Shown here one piece after another: positions 1 through 8,538 of a stretch of 58,590 nt of DNA (the first letter of the stretch is position 1; every line of letters starts with the position of its first letter). This DNA is from an uncultured Oscillospiraceae bacterium (lineage in GTDB: Bacteria > Bacillota > Clostridia > Oscillospirales > Acutalibacteraceae): assembly GCA_900541905.1 (NCBI GenBank), contig UQLQ01000010.1, forward strand, positions 1 to 58,590, given 5' to 3'. The position numbers and the translations under genes are program-made. The notes under the pieces are model-generated. The model ran no database searches, was not told the DNA's origin, and saw nothing but the letters and a program-made list of their open reading frames with translations.

Positions 1-126
1 ACAAATTTTTTTGTAAATGGAAGCATTTATCGAAACTATTATGCCTCATTTCTTTTTTATATGAATTTATTATATCATTTTTGCATAATAGTTTCAATAA
101 ATGCTTCCATTTACAAAAAAATTTGT
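1..126. repeat. Long near-perfect inverted repeat (fold-back element)
   Basis: Bases 1-44 and 83-126 are reverse complements with one mismatch (position 31). The loop is 38 nt, AT-rich and has no ORF. On the minus-strand transcript the mismatch becomes a G-U pair. The arms begin with ACAAATTTTTTTGT and the right end has no U-run, so this does not look like a normal terminator. The length and complete symmetry suggest a MITE-like non-autonomous element, but the left flank lies outside the window, so a target-site duplication cannot be tested and the element may extend further. Confidence 0.75.
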
Positions 127-186
127 AAATAATTTATAAAGATGATTCAGACCCTTTGAATCCCCATTTAAGTTTATGCGGGAATC

Positions 187-215
187 TTGCAAACAAGACA
201 TAAACATGGTATAGT
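187..215 (+). promoter_or_regulatory. Probable sigma-A promoter of the pheST T-box transcript
   Basis: TTGCAA (187-192), a 17-bp spacer, and TATAGT (210-215). It sits just upstream of the T-box leader, so transcription would start near 222. Confidence 0.55.
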
Positions 216-227
216 TATTATAAATAA

Positions 228-464
228 CGCTATGAAAAAGAAAAGTAACCATTTACCGCTGTCCAGAGAGAATTTGTAACAGCTGAAATCAAATTTACAG
301 TATGGAAATGGCGAAGTTCCCTTTGGAGCGGCACAGCCGAACAAAACAGTAAGCTGTGACGGCAGACCCCGTTAAAGGTCATACGAGTGTTTGGTTTACA
401 AAAATAAGGGTGGTACCGCGGAGCATACGTCTTCGTCCCTGTTTAGGGATGAAGGCTTTTTTTA
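228..464 (+). promoter_or_regulatory. T-box riboswitch leader, phenylalanine-specific
   Basis: The leader has the stem-I AGAGAG motif, the distal GAAGTTCCCTTTGGAGCG block at 313-330 and the T-box core AGGGTGGTACCGCG at 407-420. An intrinsic terminator follows: CTTCGTCCCT (431-440) pairs with AGGGATGAAG (445-454) and is followed by a T-run. The likely specifier codon is TTC at 317-319 (Phe), which fits the downstream genes. Uncharged tRNA-Phe binding is expected to favour the antiterminator and allow pheST transcription. The left boundary is approximate. Confidence 0.93.
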
Positions 465-514
465 TGTCAAAATCATCCCGTTTATGATAACTTTTCGAAA
501 GGATGTCAAATTGT

Positions 515-1534
515 ATGAAGCAACAGCTTGAAACCATTCGCCAATTGGCACTAAAGGCAATTGAAGAAGCAGAAGACCAGCAAGGTTTGGAAAATCTGCG
601 CGTAAAATATCTTGGAAAAAAAGGAGAACTTACCGCTATTTTAAAGCAAATGGGTAAGCTATCCGCTGAGGAACGTCCTGTTATGGGACAACTGGCCAAT
701 GATGTCCGTGCAGCAATTGAAGAAACATTCACACAAAAAGCAGCGCATTTAAAAGAAGCATTACTGGAGCAAAGATTAAAGCACGAAACCATCGACGTCA
801 CTTTGCCCGGAAAACGCAAGGAATTGGGTTCCAAACATCCGCTTTCCATTGTATTGGATGAAATCAAAGAAATCTTTGTGGGCATGGGCTTTGATATTGT
901 AGAAGGTCCTGAAGTGGAATCTGATTATTACAACTTTGAAGCATTGAATATTCCAAAAAATCATCCTGCCCGTGATACACAAGATACATTTTATATCAAT
1001 GAAAATGTGGTATTGCGTACACAAACTTCTCCTGTACAAATTCGTACTATGGAAAATCGTGAACCTCCTATTCGCATCATTTCACCGGGACGTGTATATC
1101 GCTCTGATGCAGTGGACGCTACTCATTCCCCTTTATTCCATCAAATAGAAGGACTGGTTGTTGACAAAGGCATTACATTTGCCGACTTAAAAGGCACACT
1201 GGAAACCTTTATTAAGCGCTTATACGGAGAAGATTCGGTTGTTCGTTTCCGCCCTCATCACTTCCCATTTACAGAACCATCAGCCGAAGTGGACGTACAA
1301 TGCTTTAATTGCCATGGCAAAGGATGCCGTTTATGCAAAAACGAAGGATGGATTGAAATTTTGGGCTGCGGCATGGTGCATCCAAAAGTATTGAGCAATT
1401 GCGGAATTGACCCTGAAGTCTACAGCGGTTTTGCACTGGGAATGGGTCTGGAACGCGTTGTTATGCGTCGTTATAACATTGATGATTTGCGTCTGTTCTA
1501 CGAAAATGACGTAAGATTTTTAAAACAATTCTAA
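515..1534 (+). CDS. pheS: Phenylalanyl-tRNA synthetase alpha subunit
   Basis: Catalytic subunit of the (alpha-beta)2 class II synthetase that charges tRNA-Phe in the cytoplasm. Visible signatures are the N-terminal coiled-coil region (about 1-85), motif 2 around GRVYRSDAVDATHSPLFHQ, the FRPHHFPFTEPS segment and motif 3 GLGMGLERVVMRRY near the C-terminus. An upstream in-frame ATG at 503 overlaps the only Shine-Dalgarno (GAAAGGA, 497-503). The ATG at 515, 11 nt downstream of it, is therefore preferred, giving 339 residues. The gene is controlled by the T-box upstream, and pheT follows after 29 nt as the second gene of the operon. Confidence 0.97.
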   Translation: MKQQLETIRQLALKAIEEAEDQQGLENLRVKYLGKKGELTAILKQMGKLSAEERPVMGQLANDVRAAIEETFTQKAAHLKEALLEQRLKHETIDVTLPGKRKELGSKHPLSIVLDEIKEIFVGMGFDIVEGPEVESDYYNFEALNIPKNHPARDTQDTFYINENVVLRTQTSPVQIRTMENREPPIRIISPGRVYRSDAVDATHSPLFHQIEGLVVDKGITFADLKGTLETFIKRLYGEDSVVRFRPHHFPFTEPSAEVDVQCFNCHGKGCRLCKNEGWIEILGCGMVHPKVLSNCGIDPEVYSGFALGMGLERVVMRRYNIDDLRLFYENDVRFLKQF

Positions 1535-1563
1535 AATAACACAATGAAAGGACTGCAATCACA

Positions 1564-3939
1564 ATGAATTTATCCATGAAATGGTTAAAAGAATTTGTCG
1601 ATATTGAGATAAAACCAAGAGATTTTTCCGAGGCAATGACCATCAGCGGCTCTAAAGTAGAAGGATACGAAATAGAAGGTTCCGAAATTTCCAATGTGGT
1701 AGTAGGTAAAATACTATCTATTGTCCCTCATCAGGATTCCGACCATTTGGTCATCTGCCAAGTGGATATTGGAGAATCTGAACCAATTCAAATTGTAACA
1801 GGAGCCAGCAATTTAACAGTAGGAGATTTGGTACCTGCCGCACTGAATAATTCCACTTTGCCCGGCGGCATAAAAATCAAAAAAGGAAAATTACGCGGTG
1901 TAGAAAGCAACGGCATGCTATGCTCTTTGGGAGAATTGGGTCTTACCCTGCATGATTTTCCATATGCAATTGAAGACGGTATCTTTGTCCTGCAAGAAGA
2001 CTGTCAACCGGGACAACCAATTTGTGAAGCGATTGGTCTTGATGATATTAAGGTAGAATTTGAAATTACCTCCAACCGTCCTGATTGTTTTTCTGTCATC
2101 GGACTTGCAAGAGAAGCTGCCGCTACATTCGATAAACCGCTTACCCTGCATACTCCTGTTGTAAAAGCAGGAAACGGTTCCTGCAAAGACATGCTGGATG
2201 TAAAAATAGAGGAGCCATCTTTATGCTCTGTTTACAGTGCCAGAATCGTTGAAAATGTCAGAGTAAAGCCGTCTCCCCGCTGGATGCGTGAAAGACTGCG
2301 CGCTATGGGAGTTCGACCAATTAACAATATTGTAGACATTACAAACTATGTGATGCTGGAATACGGACAGCCAATGCATGCATTTGACTTACGCTTCATT
2401 GAGGATAAAACAATACGCGTCAGACGCGCCAAAGACGGCGAAACCATTACCACCTTGGACGGTGTTGACCGTACACTGACCCATGACAACTTGGTCATTG
2501 CAGACAGTAAAAAGCCTGTAGCGATTGCCGGCGTTATGGGCGGAGAATACAGTGGAATTATGGATGATACCACCACCATTGTATTTGAATCCGCTTGTTT
2601 CGACGGTTCTTCTGTGCGTACCACCGCCCGCGATCAAGGTATGCGTACCGACGCTTCCTCCCGTTATGAAAAAGGATTAGACCCTAACAACTGTCTACCC
2701 GCTTTGGAACGTGCTTGCGAATTGGTAGAATTGCTGGATGCGGGTGATGTACTGGATGATGTTATCATAGATGACCATTCTTCCCATGAACAAAGACGAA
2801 TTCCTTTGGAAACCGAATGGACCAACCGTTTCCTAAACATTCAATTAACGGCAGAAGAAATGAAAACAATTCTAAAGAAAATTGACTGCCAATTTGACGG
2901 AGATACCATTTTGGTACCTACCTTCCGTCCTGACTTGGAGCACAAAGCAGATATTGCGGAAGAAATTGCACGCTTCTACGGTTACAATCGCATTCCAAGT
3001 ACACCGCTGCGCGGCGATGCACAAGGAAAATATACTCCAAGACAAAAATTTGAAGATAAAATTTCCAATACGATGCTTGCATTGGGATTAAGCGAAATTA
3101 TGACCTATTCTTTCCTCAGCCCCAAAGCGTACGATAAAATCGGAATGCCGAAGCAGGATCGTCTTAGAAATTCCGTTACCATCTCAAATCCTTTAGGCGA
3201 AGATACCAGTATCATGCGTACCACTGCTCTGCCGTCTATGCTGGACACCTTAGCCCGCAATTACAATAACAGAAACGGTGCAGTGGCTCTGTTTGAACTT
3301 GCTTCTGAATATTATCCTGTTGAAGGACAAGAACTGCCTGACGAAAAAACAAAATTAATTGCAGGTTTGTACGGCGACGATTATGATTTCTTTACTGCAA
3401 AAGGTATGGTGGAACAACTGCTGGATACATTGTTTATTTCAAATTATGAATTTGAGGCTTCTTCCAACGAGTATGCCTACCATCCGGGCCGTTGTGCTCA
3501 TATCATGATTGATGATACTGTCATTGGCGTAATTGGAGAAATTCATCCAAAGGTGGCAGAAAATTATGGTATCAACGAAAGAATCTTGTGTTTTACTTTA
3601 GATGTCGACAGTCTATTTGCACATACTCAAACAGATGCGGCTTACACTCCTCTTCCAAAATTCCCTGCAGTTACCCGTGACCTTGCGTTGATTTGTGATG
3701 AAACCATTCCCGTTCGCATATTGGAAAAAGCGATTACAAAAGGAGCAGGTAATTTACTGGAAACAATCCAGCTATTTGACGTTTACCAAGGTGAACAAAT
3801 TGAAAGCGGTAAAAAAAGCGTTGCGTTTAACATTGTTTTACGCTCTGCTGAAAACACTTTAGCAGAAGAACAAGTAAACAGCACCATGAAAAAAGTAATG
3901 AAAGAACTGGAAAAAGTAGGAGCCAACTTAAGAGTATAA
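1564..3939 (+). CDS. pheT: Phenylalanyl-tRNA synthetase beta subunit
   Basis: Partner of PheS. The 791 residues match the usual family length. Domains seen in order: an EMAP/OB-type tRNA-binding domain (about 40-150, GKILSIVPHQDSDHLVICQVD), the B3/B4 editing region (about 200-400, with RPINNIVDITNYVMLEYGQP and DASSRYEKGLDP), B5 (about 400-480), the class II-like pseudo-catalytic core (about 480-680), and a C-terminal ferredoxin-like anticodon-binding domain (FPAVTRDLALI onward). It starts 29 nt after pheS, in the same T-box transcript. No obvious terminator lies directly after it, and the next gene has its own promoter. Confidence 0.97.
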   Translation: MNLSMKWLKEFVDIEIKPRDFSEAMTISGSKVEGYEIEGSEISNVVVGKILSIVPHQDSDHLVICQVDIGESEPIQIVTGASNLTVGDLVPAALNNSTLPGGIKIKKGKLRGVESNGMLCSLGELGLTLHDFPYAIEDGIFVLQEDCQPGQPICEAIGLDDIKVEFEITSNRPDCFSVIGLAREAAATFDKPLTLHTPVVKAGNGSCKDMLDVKIEEPSLCSVYSARIVENVRVKPSPRWMRERLRAMGVRPINNIVDITNYVMLEYGQPMHAFDLRFIEDKTIRVRRAKDGETITTLDGVDRTLTHDNLVIADSKKPVAIAGVMGGEYSGIMDDTTTIVFESACFDGSSVRTTARDQGMRTDASSRYEKGLDPNNCLPALERACELVELLDAGDVLDDVIIDDHSSHEQRRIPLETEWTNRFLNIQLTAEEMKTILKKIDCQFDGDTILVPTFRPDLEHKADIAEEIARFYGYNRIPSTPLRGDAQGKYTPRQKFEDKISNTMLALGLSEIMTYSFLSPKAYDKIGMPKQDRLRNSVTISNPLGEDTSIMRTTALPSMLDTLARNYNNRNGAVALFELASEYYPVEGQELPDEKTKLIAGLYGDDYDFFTAKGMVEQLLDTLFISNYEFEASSNEYAYHPGRCAHIMIDDTVIGVIGEIHPKVAENYGINERILCFTLDVDSLFAHTQTDAAYTPLPKFPAVTRDLALICDETIPVRILEKAITKGAGNLLETIQLFDVYQGEQIESGKKSVAFNIVLRSAENTLAEEQVNSTMKKVMKELEKVGANLRV

Positions 3940-3959
3940 GAAAATTTACATGTTTTTAC

Positions 3960-3988
3960 TTGTAATTAATTGTAATTTGTTGTATTAT
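3960..3988 (+). promoter_or_regulatory. Probable promoter of ireB
   Basis: TTGTAA (3960-3965), a 17-bp spacer, and TATTAT (3983-3988), 25 bp before the ireB start. TTGTAATT occurs twice here as a short direct repeat. Confidence 0.45.
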
Positions 3989-4013
3989 GGATTTGTAATG
4001 GAGGGAAATTACA

Positions 4014-4256
4014 ATGCTAGACAGAACTATGACGTTTTCATTTAATAACAACCGTGACGATGATATAAAAGCAATTTTGACAACGGTATATAACGCATTG
4101 CAAGAAAAAGGTTATAACCCCATCAATCAAATTGTAGGATACATTCTATCTGAAGATCCAACTTATATTACAACACACAATAACGCCCGTAGTCTCATCC
4201 GTAAAATTGACCGTGATGAATTATTGCAGGCTTTGTTAAAATCTTATCTGAAATAA
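4014..4256 (+). CDS. ireB: IreB family regulator (UPF0297)
   Basis: 80-residue cytoplasmic protein with the family core GYNPINQIVGYILSEDP followed by NARSLIRKIDRDE. In Enterococcus, IreB is a small phosphoprotein substrate of the PASTA kinase IreK and is linked to cell-wall stress and cephalosporin tolerance. The threonines modified there lie in the first ten residues, and here Thr5 and Thr7 are in the matching area. In many Firmicutes it sits with ruvX and a DUF1292 gene. That partnership is absent here and the gene looks monocistronic, with its own promoter, a GGAGGG ribosome binding site and a terminator at 4261. Confidence 0.9.
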   Translation: MLDRTMTFSFNNNRDDDIKAILTTVYNALQEKGYNPINQIVGYILSEDPTYITTHNNARSLIRKIDRDELLQALLKSYLK

Positions 4257-4260
4257 TTTG

Positions 4261-4294
4261 AAACTGTCATTGTAAATTACAATGACAGTTTTTA
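4261..4294 (+). terminator. Intrinsic terminator after ireB
   Basis: A 15-bp stem (AAACTGTCATTGTAA pairing with TTACAATGACAGTTT) followed by a T-rich stretch. Confidence 0.85.
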
Positions 4295-4364
4295 TTTTCT
4301 TTACTTATGAAACCAGTTATGATATAATTTAATTTCAAAGTAACGAATGAGGAGGTATATATAC

Positions 4365-4673
4365 ATGAAAGTAAAAAAAGCGAATGCGTCAAAGTTTCCA
4401 ACTTATAAAGGTAAACCTCTTGTCAGATGCGGAAACACAATTTACTATGGTGATATGAAAGACCCATATGTAATTAAAATGGATATTAAATCAACAAAAA
4501 AATTGGCAGAACAAGAAATTGCAGATGAAATAACCATACAACTTATGCGTACGGACAGTACAATCAGCACAAAAAAACAAATTGTAAAAACAAGCAAAAA
4601 AAATGGACTATACTTGGCAATGGACATTTCAGAAGCTTGGCTGGAACGTGCCTTAGCCAATAATGAAGAATAA
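4365..4673 (+). CDS. Small conserved-looking protein of unknown function (102 aa)
   Basis: Not assigned to a family. The protein is basic, cytoplasmic (no signal peptide or membrane segment) and has a compact N-terminal block KFPTYKGKPLVRCGNTIYYG that reads like a folded beta-rich domain. Repeated Lys/Thr residues follow, and the tail is AWLERALANNEE. The start is the ATG at 4365, because a strong GAGGAGGT lies 8-10 nt upstream. An earlier ATG at 4347 is inside that ribosome binding site. A TATAAT at 4323-4328 with a weak -35 suggests its own promoter, and a hairpin terminator follows at 4681. Confidence 0.75.
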   Translation: MKVKKANASKFPTYKGKPLVRCGNTIYYGDMKDPYVIKMDIKSTKKLAEQEIADEITIQLMRTDSTISTKKQIVKTSKKNGLYLAMDISEAWLERALANNEE

Positions 4674-4680
4674 GCAAATA

Positions 4681-4712
4681 AAAAGGAGTGCATGATTTGC
4701 ACTCCTTTTTTC
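4681..4712. terminator. Bidirectional terminator
   Basis: AAAAGGAGTGCA pairs with TGCACTCCTTTTTT. A-run and T-run on the two sides let it serve both the + gene at 4365 and the - gene at 4741. Confidence 0.85.
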
Positions 4713-4740
4713 TAACCTTAAAAATTCAGAATTAGATTGA

Positions 4741-5235
4741 TTAAAACATCAAACCTTGGTTTAAATTATCCATGTTCATGGCAGTTACTTGCTTTTCCAT
4801 ATGATAGTAAGGCAACGCTTCCCCATTGATATCTACAATTTGCTCTGAAAGAACAGCATATCCCATTGCCTGATACCACCCTCTGACTTGCTCATGAGCG
4901 TCTACTTCAGCGGTAAAAATATCATTGACGGCCAGTTCATCTTCAAGACATTGTAATAATTCAGTACCAAATTTATGGTGCTGATATTGAGGCAGGATAA
5001 ACAAACGTTTAATGACATTATCTTTGATTGTTCCTGTGCCTACCAAATATCCATCGCTTTCCATTAAATACACATTGGCATTCATTAAATCATCTTTAAT
5101 CGCTTCTTCTGAATGCAAATTTAGAAAAAAATCTACAACATTTTCTGAAAAACATTCCGGATAGCACTCTTTGATGGTACGGTGCACCATATTTTTTACG
5201 GTTTGTAAATCTGCCAATTTTGCTTCGTATACCAT
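4741..5235 (-). CDS. GNAT-family N-acetyltransferase
   Basis: Predicted acetyl-CoA-dependent N-acetyltransferase with unknown acceptor. The 164-residue chain shows the GNAT core: GYLVGTGTIKDNVIKRLFILPQ (beta4), then the acetyl-CoA loop QYQHHKFGTELLQ (about 94-106, the Q/R-x-x-G-x-G/A region), then beta5/alpha4 with VRGWYQAMGY. It lies downstream of purD on the same strand but behind the purD terminator (5263-5308), so it is probably transcribed separately or by read-through. GGGAGAGAG precedes the ATG. Confidence 0.85.
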   Translation of the reverse strand: MVYEAKLADLQTVKNMVHRTIKECYPECFSENVVDFFLNLHSEEAIKDDLMNANVYLMESDGYLVGTGTIKDNVIKRLFILPQYQHHKFGTELLQCLEDELAVNDIFTAEVDAHEQVRGWYQAMGYAVLSEQIVDINGEALPYYHMEKQVTAMNMDNLNQGLMF

Positions 5236-5262
5236 ATTATTTTCTCTCTCCCTTTTATGGAT

Positions 5263-5308
5263 AAAAAAAGACAGAATGCCACCTAGTAAAAGAAGGCAGC
5301 TTCTGTCT
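5263..5308 (-). terminator. Terminator of the purine operon after purD
   Basis: On the minus strand GACAGAAGCTGCC pairs with GGTGGCATTCTGTC (one bulged A, two G-U pairs), followed by seven T. Confidence 0.85.
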
Positions 5309-5313
5309 TTTTC

Positions 5314-6573
5314 TTATTTACCAATATCTGTTCTGTAATGTGCACCCTCAAAATGAATTTTGGAAACAGCATCATATGCTTTTTTCAATGCACCTTCCAA
5401 AGTTGTGTCAGTTGCGGTTACGCCCAACACTCTGCCGCCATTTGTATAAAACTTACCATTTTCTTTTTTGGTTCCTGCATGATAAACGGTTGCTCCCTCA
5501 ATTTGGCCGTTTTCATTCAAACCTGTCATTTCAATGCCTTTTTCATATTTTTCGGGATAACCGCCTGAAGCCATTACTACACATGCTGCAGCTTCGTCGG
5601 ACCATTCAATATCTACATCTGATAGACATTCATTACGCACGGCCATCATAATCTCCAACAAATCGGACTTCAATCTTGGCAGTACCACCTGTGTTTCAGG
5701 GTCGCCAAAACGACAGTTGTATTCAATTACCTTAGGACCGTTTGGAGTCAGCATCAAACCAAAATACAAACAGCCTTTAAACGGTCTGCCTTCTTGATTC
5801 ATTGCAGCAATGGTAGGGAGGAAAATTGTATCCATACATTCTTTCGCAATTTCATCTGTATAATACGGATTTGAACTGACTGTGCCCATTCCCCCTGTGT
5901 TCAATCCTTTGTCATTATCCAACGCACGTTTGTGGTCTTTGGAAGATACCATTGGTTTTAATGTTTTACCGTCGGTAAATGCCAATACGGACACCTCAGG
6001 ACCTGTAATAAATTCTTCTACTACAATCTTGTTACCCGACTGACCAAAAATTTTATCTTCCATAATTGATTGAACCGCATCTTTTGCCGCTTGTAAGTTT
6101 TCAGCGATGATAACACCTTTTCCCAATGCAAGCCCGTCTGCTTTGACTACAATCGGAAATGTATTATTTTGCTCAATATAAGCAATCGCAGATGCTGAAT
6201 CGTCAAACACTTCATAACCTGCGGTAGGAATACCATACTGTTTCATCAAATTTTTAGAAAATACTTTGCTGCTTTCAATTACAGCAGCGTTTGCTGTTGG
6301 ACCAAATGCCGGAATTCCTGCTTCTTCCATTGCATCTACCATACCTGCAGCCAATGGATCATCCGGTGCAACAACAGCAAAGTCAATTCCGTTTTGTTTT
6401 GCAAAAGTTACCATGGAATCTTTATCCATGGCGTTGATATCAACACACTGTGCATCACAGGAAATACCGCCGTTACCGGGAGCACAATAGATTTTTTCTA
6501 CTTTTGGACTTTCTAACAGTTTGCGGATAATGGCATGCTCACGGCCGCCGCCGCCTACTACAAGCAGTTTCAT
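5314..6573 (-). CDS. purD: Phosphoribosylamine-glycine ligase (GARS)
   Basis: Catalyses the second step of de novo purine synthesis: 5-phosphoribosylamine + glycine + ATP to GAR. The 419 residues are typical. Visible motifs are the N-terminal GGGGREHA loop, the ATP-grasp region (VVKADGLALGKGVI, about 140-155), the glycine site NTGGMGTVSSNPYYT and the metal-binding EYNCRFGDPETQ. It is the last gene of the pur operon, 36 nt after purH, with a strong terminator immediately downstream. Confidence 0.97.
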   Translation of the reverse strand: MKLLVVGGGGREHAIIRKLLESPKVEKIYCAPGNGGISCDAQCVDINAMDKDSMVTFAKQNGIDFAVVAPDDPLAAGMVDAMEEAGIPAFGPTANAAVIESSKVFSKNLMKQYGIPTAGYEVFDDSASAIAYIEQNNTFPIVVKADGLALGKGVIIAENLQAAKDAVQSIMEDKIFGQSGNKIVVEEFITGPEVSVLAFTDGKTLKPMVSSKDHKRALDNDKGLNTGGMGTVSSNPYYTDEIAKECMDTIFLPTIAAMNQEGRPFKGCLYFGLMLTPNGPKVIEYNCRFGDPETQVVLPRLKSDLLEIMMAVRNECLSDVDIEWSDEAAACVVMASGGYPEKYEKGIEMTGLNENGQIEGATVYHAGTKKENGKFYTNGGRVLGVTATDTTLEGALKKAYDAVSKIHFEGAHYRTDIGK

Positions 6574-6609
6574 AAAAGCTACCGTTCCTTTCTGAAATGA
6601 AACTAATGA

Positions 6610-7788
6610 TTAATGATGGAACAAACGCACTCCTGTAAACGCCAAACAAATGCCGTATTTATTACAGGTATCAATAACGTGGTCGTCACGGATAGAGCCG
6701 CCTGCCTCCGCGATATAAGAAACACCGCTGCGATGCGCACGTTCAATGTTATCTCCAAATGGGAAAAATGCATCCGAACCGAGAGAAACACCTGTCTGTT
6801 GGTCAAGCCAAGCACGTTTTTCTTCCCTGGTCAAACGTTCCGGTTTCTCTGTAAAGAACAATTCCCATGTACCGTCTGCCAATACGTCCATATCATCATC
6901 TGAAATGTATACGTCAATGGTGTTATCACGGTCAGGACGGCGAATATCTGCTTTAAACGGCAGATTCATTACTTTCGGATGCTGACGCAGGAACCAGATA
7001 TCCGCTTTATTTCCGGCCAATCTGGTACAGTGAATGCGGGACTGTTGTCCTGCCCCAATTCCGATTGCCTGTCCGTCTTTGGCGTAACATACAGAATTGG
7101 ATTGCGTATACTTTAATGTAATCAATGCAATCAGCAAATCACGTTTTGCCTCTTGAGGCAATTCTTTATTCTCACTTACAATATTTTGAAGCATCTCTTC
7201 ATTGATTTTAATCTCATTTCTGCCCTGCTCAAATGTAATACCGTAAACATCTTTGTGCTCTATAGGAGCAGGCTGATATGCTTCATCGATTTGAATGACA
7301 TTATAGCTGCCCTTGCGTTTTGTTTTTAAAATTTCCAATGCTTCCTGTGTATAAGACGGAGCAATCACTCCATCGGAAACTTCTCTTGCAAGCAAAGTTG
7401 CTGTCTGTGCGTCGCAGGTATCGGACAATGCAACAAAATCGCCGTAGGAAGACATTCTGTCTGCGCCGCGCGCTCTTGCGTATGCGGTAGCAATTGGAGA
7501 TAGCTCTAAATCATCTACAAAATAAATTTTTTTCAATGTATCGCTCATTGGAATCGCCACTGCTGCGCCGGCAGGGCTGACGTGCTTAAAAGAAGCTGCC
7601 GCAGGCAATCCTGTTGCCTCTTTTAACTCTTTTACCAATTGCCAGCTGTTAAACGCGTCTAAAAAATTGATATATCCAGGCTTACCGTTTAAAACAGTAA
7701 TTGGCAATTCGGAACCGTCTTTCATAAAAATACGGGACGGTTTTTGATTTGGATTACATCCATATTTCAGCATTAATTCATTCGACAT
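6610..7788 (-). CDS. purH: Stand-alone AICAR transformylase (PurH C-terminal domain only)
   Basis: Transfers a formyl group from 10-formyl-THF to AICAR, giving FAICAR. In most bacteria this activity is the C-terminal part of a bifunctional PurH of about 510 aa. Here the chain is 392 aa and begins directly in the transformylase region (SNELMLKYGCNPNQKPSRI). It has the catalytic Lys-His pair in SFKHVSPAGAA and the conserved QSNSVCYAKDGQAIGIGAGQQSR, SDAFFPFGDNI and TGVRLFHH. No MGS-like cyclohydrolase domain is present. The next upstream gene encodes a PurO-type cyclohydrolase that would supply the missing step. AGGAGG lies before the ATG. Confidence 0.95.
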   Translation of the reverse strand: MSNELMLKYGCNPNQKPSRIFMKDGSELPITVLNGKPGYINFLDAFNSWQLVKELKEATGLPAAASFKHVSPAGAAVAIPMSDTLKKIYFVDDLELSPIATAYARARGADRMSSYGDFVALSDTCDAQTATLLAREVSDGVIAPSYTQEALEILKTKRKGSYNVIQIDEAYQPAPIEHKDVYGITFEQGRNEIKINEEMLQNIVSENKELPQEAKRDLLIALITLKYTQSNSVCYAKDGQAIGIGAGQQSRIHCTRLAGNKADIWFLRQHPKVMNLPFKADIRRPDRDNTIDVYISDDDMDVLADGTWELFFTEKPERLTREEKRAWLDQQTGVSLGSDAFFPFGDNIERAHRSGVSYIAEAGGSIRDDHVIDTCNKYGICLAFTGVRLFHH

Positions 7789-7803
7789 CAGAAATATCCT
7801 CCT

Positions 7804-8514
7804 TTACTTATTTTTATTGACGATTCTGGTTTCTGTCAGACCATTTTCCAATTGGATAAAGCAAGTAAATAAAGAAACTTTATTGTCTGCATTTAAACTA
7901 TCCCATACGGTATTGGTGAAAGAATCAATATCACCCTCAACTGCAACACGAATCGGCTCTCCTTCAAAAGAAGGAATTGGGTTTCCGTCACAGCGATACG
8001 TATGAATAAAATGACCTTCCCCATTGACAGGCTGTGCATATTCATAAAAATAACGCAATGCACTGTCAGGATTACCGTTATTGCTTTTTAAAATGGAAAG
8101 TTTATACTGCAATCCGTTATTTACCACCACTTCTCCCGAAATACGAGGGGTAAAGTTCGGTGCGTCAGGTTCAAAGGTACGGGTACGCAACGCATCTTCA
8201 AAGGTACGTCCTTGCTCCAATGCATCATAAATGGTATCTGTTTGGTCACCGTTTGTTACAATGGTAGTATTACCAATGACACGAACAGGAGCATAAATAA
8301 TGAGAGATGGGTCTGTTAACTTAGATTCATCAAACGCTTTTGTTTTAATACCCAAACCATCTTCTACAAATACACGGTTACGGCTGTTTTCGCTTCTTCC
8401 CATAATAAAATAGGAAATAACGCCATGTGTTCCGTCTTTTGTTTTTCCAATCATGATGCCACGGCCCGGATACGTATTGCTTTTTAAAAGTTCAGCAAAA
8501 TTTTTCAATTCCAT
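7804..8514 (-). CDS. purO: IMP cyclohydrolase, archaeal PurO type
   Basis: Predicted to close FAICAR to IMP, the last step of the pathway. The sequence resembles the PurO (IMP_cyclohyd) family rather than the MGS fold of PurH: an N-terminal YPGRGIMIGKTKDG block, then FIMGRSENSRNRVF (about 37-50), and IVTNGDQTDTIYDAL. It has 236 residues from the ATG at 8514, where GGAG is 7 nt upstream. A TTG at 8532 without a good ribosome binding site is less likely. It lies 24 nt after purN and 15 nt before purH. The location between purN and a cyclohydrolase-less PurH supports the assignment independently of sequence. Confidence 0.9.
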   Translation of the reverse strand: MELKNFAELLKSNTYPGRGIMIGKTKDGTHGVISYFIMGRSENSRNRVFVEDGLGIKTKAFDESKLTDPSLIIYAPVRVIGNTTIVTNGDQTDTIYDALEQGRTFEDALRTRTFEPDAPNFTPRISGEVVVNNGLQYKLSILKSNNGNPDSALRYFYEYAQPVNGEGHFIHTYRCDGNPIPSFEGEPIRVAVEGDIDSFTNTVWDSLNADNKVSLFTCFIQLENGLTETRIVNKNK

Positions 8515-8538
8515 GTTCTTACTCCAATTCAAAAATAG

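Noticed and set aside
503..514. Upstream ATG for pheS
   Set aside because: It overlaps the Shine-Dalgarno GAAAGGA, leaving no spacing; the ATG at 515 is properly placed.
6613..6903. Open frames on the strand opposite purH
   Set aside because: They are reverse-strand shadows of a clearly recognisable gene, without ribosome binding sites or sensible protein composition.
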